The notes beneath the pieces were generated by a model, which made no database searches, was not told where the DNA came from, and saw only the letters and a list, made by a program, of their open reading frames with translations. Of a DNA stretch of 20,276 nt, positions 17,751 to 20,276 are shown piece after piece (the stretch's first letter is position 1; each line of letters begins with the position of its first letter). The translations under genes and the position numbers were made by a program. Source of the DNA: Gracilariopsis chorda (taxonomy: Eukaryota > Rhodophyta > Florideophyceae > Gracilariales > Gracilariaceae). The DNA lies in assembly GCA_003194525.1 (NCBI GenBank), contig NBIV01000550.1:1-20276 (forward strand), in the 5' to 3' direction.

Positions 17751-18507
17751 ATGTCTAGCGAAGACGTGAATGATGAGGAGCTACTGGCGTTGTTGGATAA
17801 AGCGGAGAAGAGGGAGGTCCCGAGACGCCTCCAAGGACGAAGAAGGAGGAGGAAGGGAAGGGTGATGGTGAAGAGGGCAAGGGAAGGAACGTTGTTGGGT
17901 TCGGGGAGCTTGGGGTTGGGACGATGATGGGAGGGGATGGGGGGGAGGGAAGTGAGGGCGAGGGAAGTCGAGGAGGACGGGGAGGAGGAGGAGGTGGGGC
18001 GGGGCGAATGAGTCGGTTTTACCGCGATGTGAAGAAACTGGTGAGGAGCGTGGGCGGAGGGCTTAAGGAGCGTTTGGATGAGTGTATCGAGGAGGTTGTG
18101 GTGGAGATGGGGGGGATGGTGCTGAGTTCTTCAGAGGAAGGGGTGCCTATGGGTGCTGTGGCTGAGCTGCGTAGGAGGGCAAGGGAGGCTGGGGTGTGGG
18201 CGGAAATGCATGTCGATGGGGTTGTGGCGTGTGTGGGTGAGGAGCTGAGGAGACTGTGGAAGGAGAACGAGGAGATGCGTAGACGGGTTTTGGTGTTGGA
18301 GAAGCAACTTTTACTGGTTGTAGGGCTGTGCATCTAATCGAGGAAATGCAGAAGAAGGTGTGTGATGCGGAAGGGAGAGCTGTTTGTCGGGGAAGGCACT
18401 CCTGTTACTCCCGGTCGAGGGCTGTAAGGAAGAGGTTGGAGGAGAAGGACGACGAAGAAATAGAAGGTGAGAGTCGGTTGAAGAGGAGGCGTGGAATGAG
18501 AGGATAA
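17751..18507 (+). CDS. Basic coiled-coil protein, probably split by introns or frameshifts
   Basis: Family not recognised. Three open pieces in succession. 17751-17927 begins ATG with the acidic MSSEDVNDEELLALLDKAEK. 17924-18337 overlaps it by ATGA and contains a Gly/Arg-rich lead, then from an ATG at 18008 MSRFYRDVKKLVRSV and charged heptad-like helices (LKERLDECIEEVVVEM; LRRLWKENEEMRRRVLVLE). 18331-18507 in a third frame continues EEMQKKVCD and ends in a basic KRRRG tail. Uniform Glu/Lys/Arg and Leu composition across the joins suggests one gene of about 200-250 residues with short introns or indels. Coiled coil plus basic tail fits a nuclear DNA-associated or oligomeric protein (inference). 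The 17510-17750 interval carries only a short ATG frame (17640) with no known motif. Confidence 0.4.
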
Positions 18508-18681
18508 GGAGAAAGAAGGATGGTAAGGATGGTAAGGGAGGTTTTATGTTTGGTGTTCAAGAGTGTGGGTGCCACCCAGTGAGGCTGAGAGAACAGTTGG
18601 GCTCCAAACTTTGACAATTTGAAGTTTGAAATCCACGAGATGGAAATATGTAAGTTAATTTGGGTTGCATGGGGGTGGGGC

Positions 18682-18704
18682 CGCTGGCCGCTACGCGGCC
18701 AGCG
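18682..18704. repeat. GC hairpin near the right transposon end
   Basis: CGCTGGCCGC-TAC-GCGGCCAGCG, 10-bp perfect stem with a 3-nt loop, just inside the right subterminal repeat cluster. CTGGCCGC also occurs at 16244, beside the 86-bp palindrome. Confidence 0.75.
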
Positions 18705-18720
18705 CCATTTCGAGCCCTCT

Positions 18721-18934
18721 AACTAGCGTTTAGTGAGCAAAGAACTTGCTCTAAACTTGAAACTAGCGAAGTGCGGTACTAGGGACGGATGACAATAGAA
18801 AATATGAAAGAGTGATTTCCGAAAATTTTTTTTTTTTTGCTTGCCAACCACCACGAACTAGCAGAATCTAGCGTTTTCGTAGTTTTTTTTGAGTGATTGC
18901 CTAACAAACTTGCGATCTAGCACCCTTATCTAGC
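18721..18934 (-). repeat. Right subterminal repeats, six copies of A[A/T]CTAGC
   Basis: AACTAGC at 18721, 18761 and 18856; ATCTAGC at 18866, 18915 and 18928. On the reverse strand each reads GCTAG[A/T]T inward, the same orientation relative to the element end as the two left copies, so all eight agree. The surrounding 18.72-18.93 kb is otherwise A/T-rich with poly-T runs and no coding. Confidence 0.65.
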
Positions 18935-18953
18935 ATTCCGAGAACACGACGTA
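18930..18953 (-). repeat. Right terminal inverted repeat of the DNA transposon
   Basis: Reverse complement reads TACGTCG, TGTTC, TCGGAATGCTAG inward, matching the left end. The outermost subterminal repeat (ATCTAGC, 18928-18934) overlaps its inner edge, as GCTAGTT does at 10987-10993 on the left. Confidence 0.75.
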
Positions 18954-19493
18954 CCCAATGAGTGGAAGTTGGAAATTGGTCTCTCAAAGGAGTCCGCAAA
19001 CTGAGTACCGTAAGGGAACCGAAAGGGAAGTTGAACTAATCCGGCGGCGAGTAAGCGCAGTAGATAAGCGGCACAGCTGGAGTGTGGCTGCGAACCATCG
19101 GTGACAGGGTGTCTCATCGTTCAGCCCGGCCTCCAAAGACAGATCAGTGAGCAAACCGGAGCACGTGTGTGGAGGAAGTAACCGAAAGGGATCAGAGTAG
19201 GTAAACTGTTGAACACATATCCTGCTGTTAGTAACCTCTCCTGGACATCCCATACGCTACACGCACCCTCGTTCTGGATTGGCGCAGAACTTGGGCAGGC
19301 TGTTACAATCGCATCTCACCGAGAGAGTCTTACTCGGAGCCAGGGGTCTGACCTTTAGGGATTCGGGGATAGCATCTGCTGCCAGTGGCCCGAACGTTCA
19401 AGAAGTAAAAGAAGGATCCCTCCCCCGGTAGGAAACCGGTGAAGACACTTTATCTGCCACCTTATCTGCGTCTCGCGTACAGTTTACTCCGCG
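18954..19493. other. Non-coding leader or partial LTR upstream of copia gag
   Basis: No gene. Being directly upstream of a copia gag ATG, it probably contains the 5' LTR and leader of that element, but I could not define LTR ends because no second copy is in the window. A block GAGTACCGTAAGGGAA at about 19004-19019 looks like large-subunit rRNA by chance. Confidence 0.45.
19386..19395 (+). promoter_or_regulatory. Possible primer-binding site of the copia element
   Basis: TGGCCCGAAC follows ...CTGCCA (a possible LTR end at 19384) by one base and lies about 100 nt before the gag ATG, the place a tRNA primer-binding site should be. The TGG start fits pairing to a tRNA CCA end, but the tRNA is not identified. 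Confidence 0.25.
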
Positions 19494-20276
19494 ATGGACA
19501 TTGATAAAGATCATGAGACCAAACGTATACCCAGACTAAAAGGGGACGCCGAGTACTACACATGGTGCATATACGTGCAGGACATAATGCAGAGCTTGCA
19601 AGCACTCTTCGTGCTCACAGAACCACGCCCAACTGATGGTAGCGCGCAAGCACGCAAGCGATGCGACACGGCCGATCGGAAGGCAAGATCGGCCATCGTA
19701 CCGAACTTGGGCACGCAGCCTATCGTTGCTGTCTCCGAGTTATTAGAACGGGAGTACTGCTCTGCTTTGGAGGTGTGGACGAAACTTGGGTCCCCATAGC
19801 AAGAAGGATAACATGCTTCCAAACTAAACCTCGCGGCAGAAGCTAAGCACTTTAACAGTTAAAGATGGTGACGACATACAAGATCACCTCACTGAGTTGG
19901 AAACAACTTAATTGGAACTTGCCAGACTTGGAGATCCACTGACGAACCAAGAGCAAACTGCCACTCTGCTTCGCACCTTACCCGACTCACTCATGGCAAA
20001 AACACTACTAGCAGATGCTACGAACATGGAAGCACGACCAAGTACTATCACTTGTACGTTCAGAGATGGATCGTCGAATACAAAGAGCCTCAACGTCCTC
20101 CATAAGGACTAAAATAAACCAACAACGACAGCATTCACCCATACTCTGCGGCAAAGAAGTCTACCATTCGGAGCAAGCAACCCTCTCGAAGAAGAAAGAC
20201 AGGAGTACAGTGCTGGAAGTGCGGAAGAATAGGAAAAATCCGTTCTGAGTGCTGGTCACAAAAGAAGAACCAAGCG
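19494..20276 (+). pseudogene. Ty1/copia Gag, decayed, runs off right edge
   Basis: Retrotransposon Gag of the UBN2/copia type. ATG at 19494 opens MDIDKDHETKRIPRLKGDAE followed by YYTWCIYVQDIM, the usual copia Gag N-terminus (L-K-G-x-x-Y-x-x-W), to ALEVWTKLGSP and a stop at 19797-19799. Homologous sequence resumes in another frame: DGDDIQDHLTELETT, a TAA, then LELARLGDPLTNQEQTATLL with LRTLPDS, ending at 20112. A third frame gives a knuckle at 20211-20252, CWKCGRIGKIRSEC, where Lys (20235-20237) replaces the His of CX2CX4HX4C. One or more frameshifts and an in-frame stop make this copy non-functional. Protease and the rest of pol would lie to the right. Confidence 0.85.

Larger units (their letters stand above)
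10967..18953. mobile_element. ~8 kb DNA transposon (CACTA superfamily, Plavaka-like) with cargo genes
   Basis: Seen: matching inverted termini (10967-10991 and 18930-18953) sharing TCGGAATGCTAG exactly and about 23 of 25 positions overall, plus inward-facing GCTAG[A/T]T repeats (two left, six right). Inside are a transposase (+), a methyltransferase-SET gene (-), a membrane protein (+) and a coiled-coil gene (+). Both ends are flanked by TA, a possible 2-bp target duplication. Clustered subterminal motifs read by the transposase are typical of CACTA/EnSpm elements. That all four genes belong to one unit is inference from their lying between the termini; nested insertion is the alternative. 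Confidence 0.72.

Noticed and set aside
10963..18960. Extending the terminal inverted repeat outward to a shared CATT
   Set aside because: It needs a 3-4 base gap (CATT-TACG versus CATTGGGTACG) and leaves no matching target duplication. The TA-flanked limits are simpler.
19000..19060. Large-subunit rRNA-like words (GAGTACCGTAAGGGAA and GGCGGCGAGTAAGCG)
   Set aside because: They are short and in the reverse of the order found in real LSU rRNA, with no matching sequence between them, so I treat them as coincidence in a retrotransposon leader.

Overview
The window is eukaryotic nuclear DNA made almost entirely of mobile elements. It shows a chromodomain Ty3/gypsy retrotransposon, a Tc1/mariner relic, a CACTA-superfamily (Plavaka-like) DNA transposon and a Ty1/copia fragment, with no bacterial operon structure. 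A fungus, perhaps a basidiomycete, is the most natural host for a Plavaka-type transposase. The sequence does not settle this, and another lower eukaryote is possible. I saw no confident host housekeeping gene.

Layout. (1) 1-8798: the 3' part of a Ty3/gypsy chromovirus. It has gag (5' end outside the window), a very long pol (protease, RT, RNase H, integrase, a ~480-residue low-complexity insert, chromodomain), a polypurine tract and a ~1.25 kb 3' LTR whose last ~450 bp are tandemly duplicated. The whole element is studded with tiny CC...GG hairpins. (2) 8799-9590: a decayed Tc1/mariner transposase on the minus strand, abutting the LTR end as if the retrotransposon inserted into it. (3) 9591-10966: non-coding DNA with a compact three-stem palindrome and a C-rich ~60-bp minisatellite. 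(4) 10967-18953: what I read as one ~8 kb DNA transposon, bounded by ~24-bp terminal inverted repeats and eight inward-facing GCTAG[A/T]T subterminal repeats. (5) 18954-20276: leader and decayed gag of a Ty1/copia retrotransposon running off the right edge.

The DNA transposon is the main discovery candidate. Between its termini lie a Plavaka-like transposase with an N-terminal zinc finger (+) and, convergent with it, a minus-strand gene fusing a bacterial-type beta-class amino-methyltransferase (DPPY motif) to a SET-like domain. Beyond a palindrome-rich divergent region come an unrecognised multi-pass membrane protein (+) and a basic coiled-coil protein (+). A transposon carrying a DNA-methylase/histone-methylase fusion would fit the known habit of fungal DNA transposons of carrying DNA-modification genes, but I do not know of this combination having been described. 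Several reading frames carry one or two frameshifts, so this copy may be decaying or may contain sequence errors.
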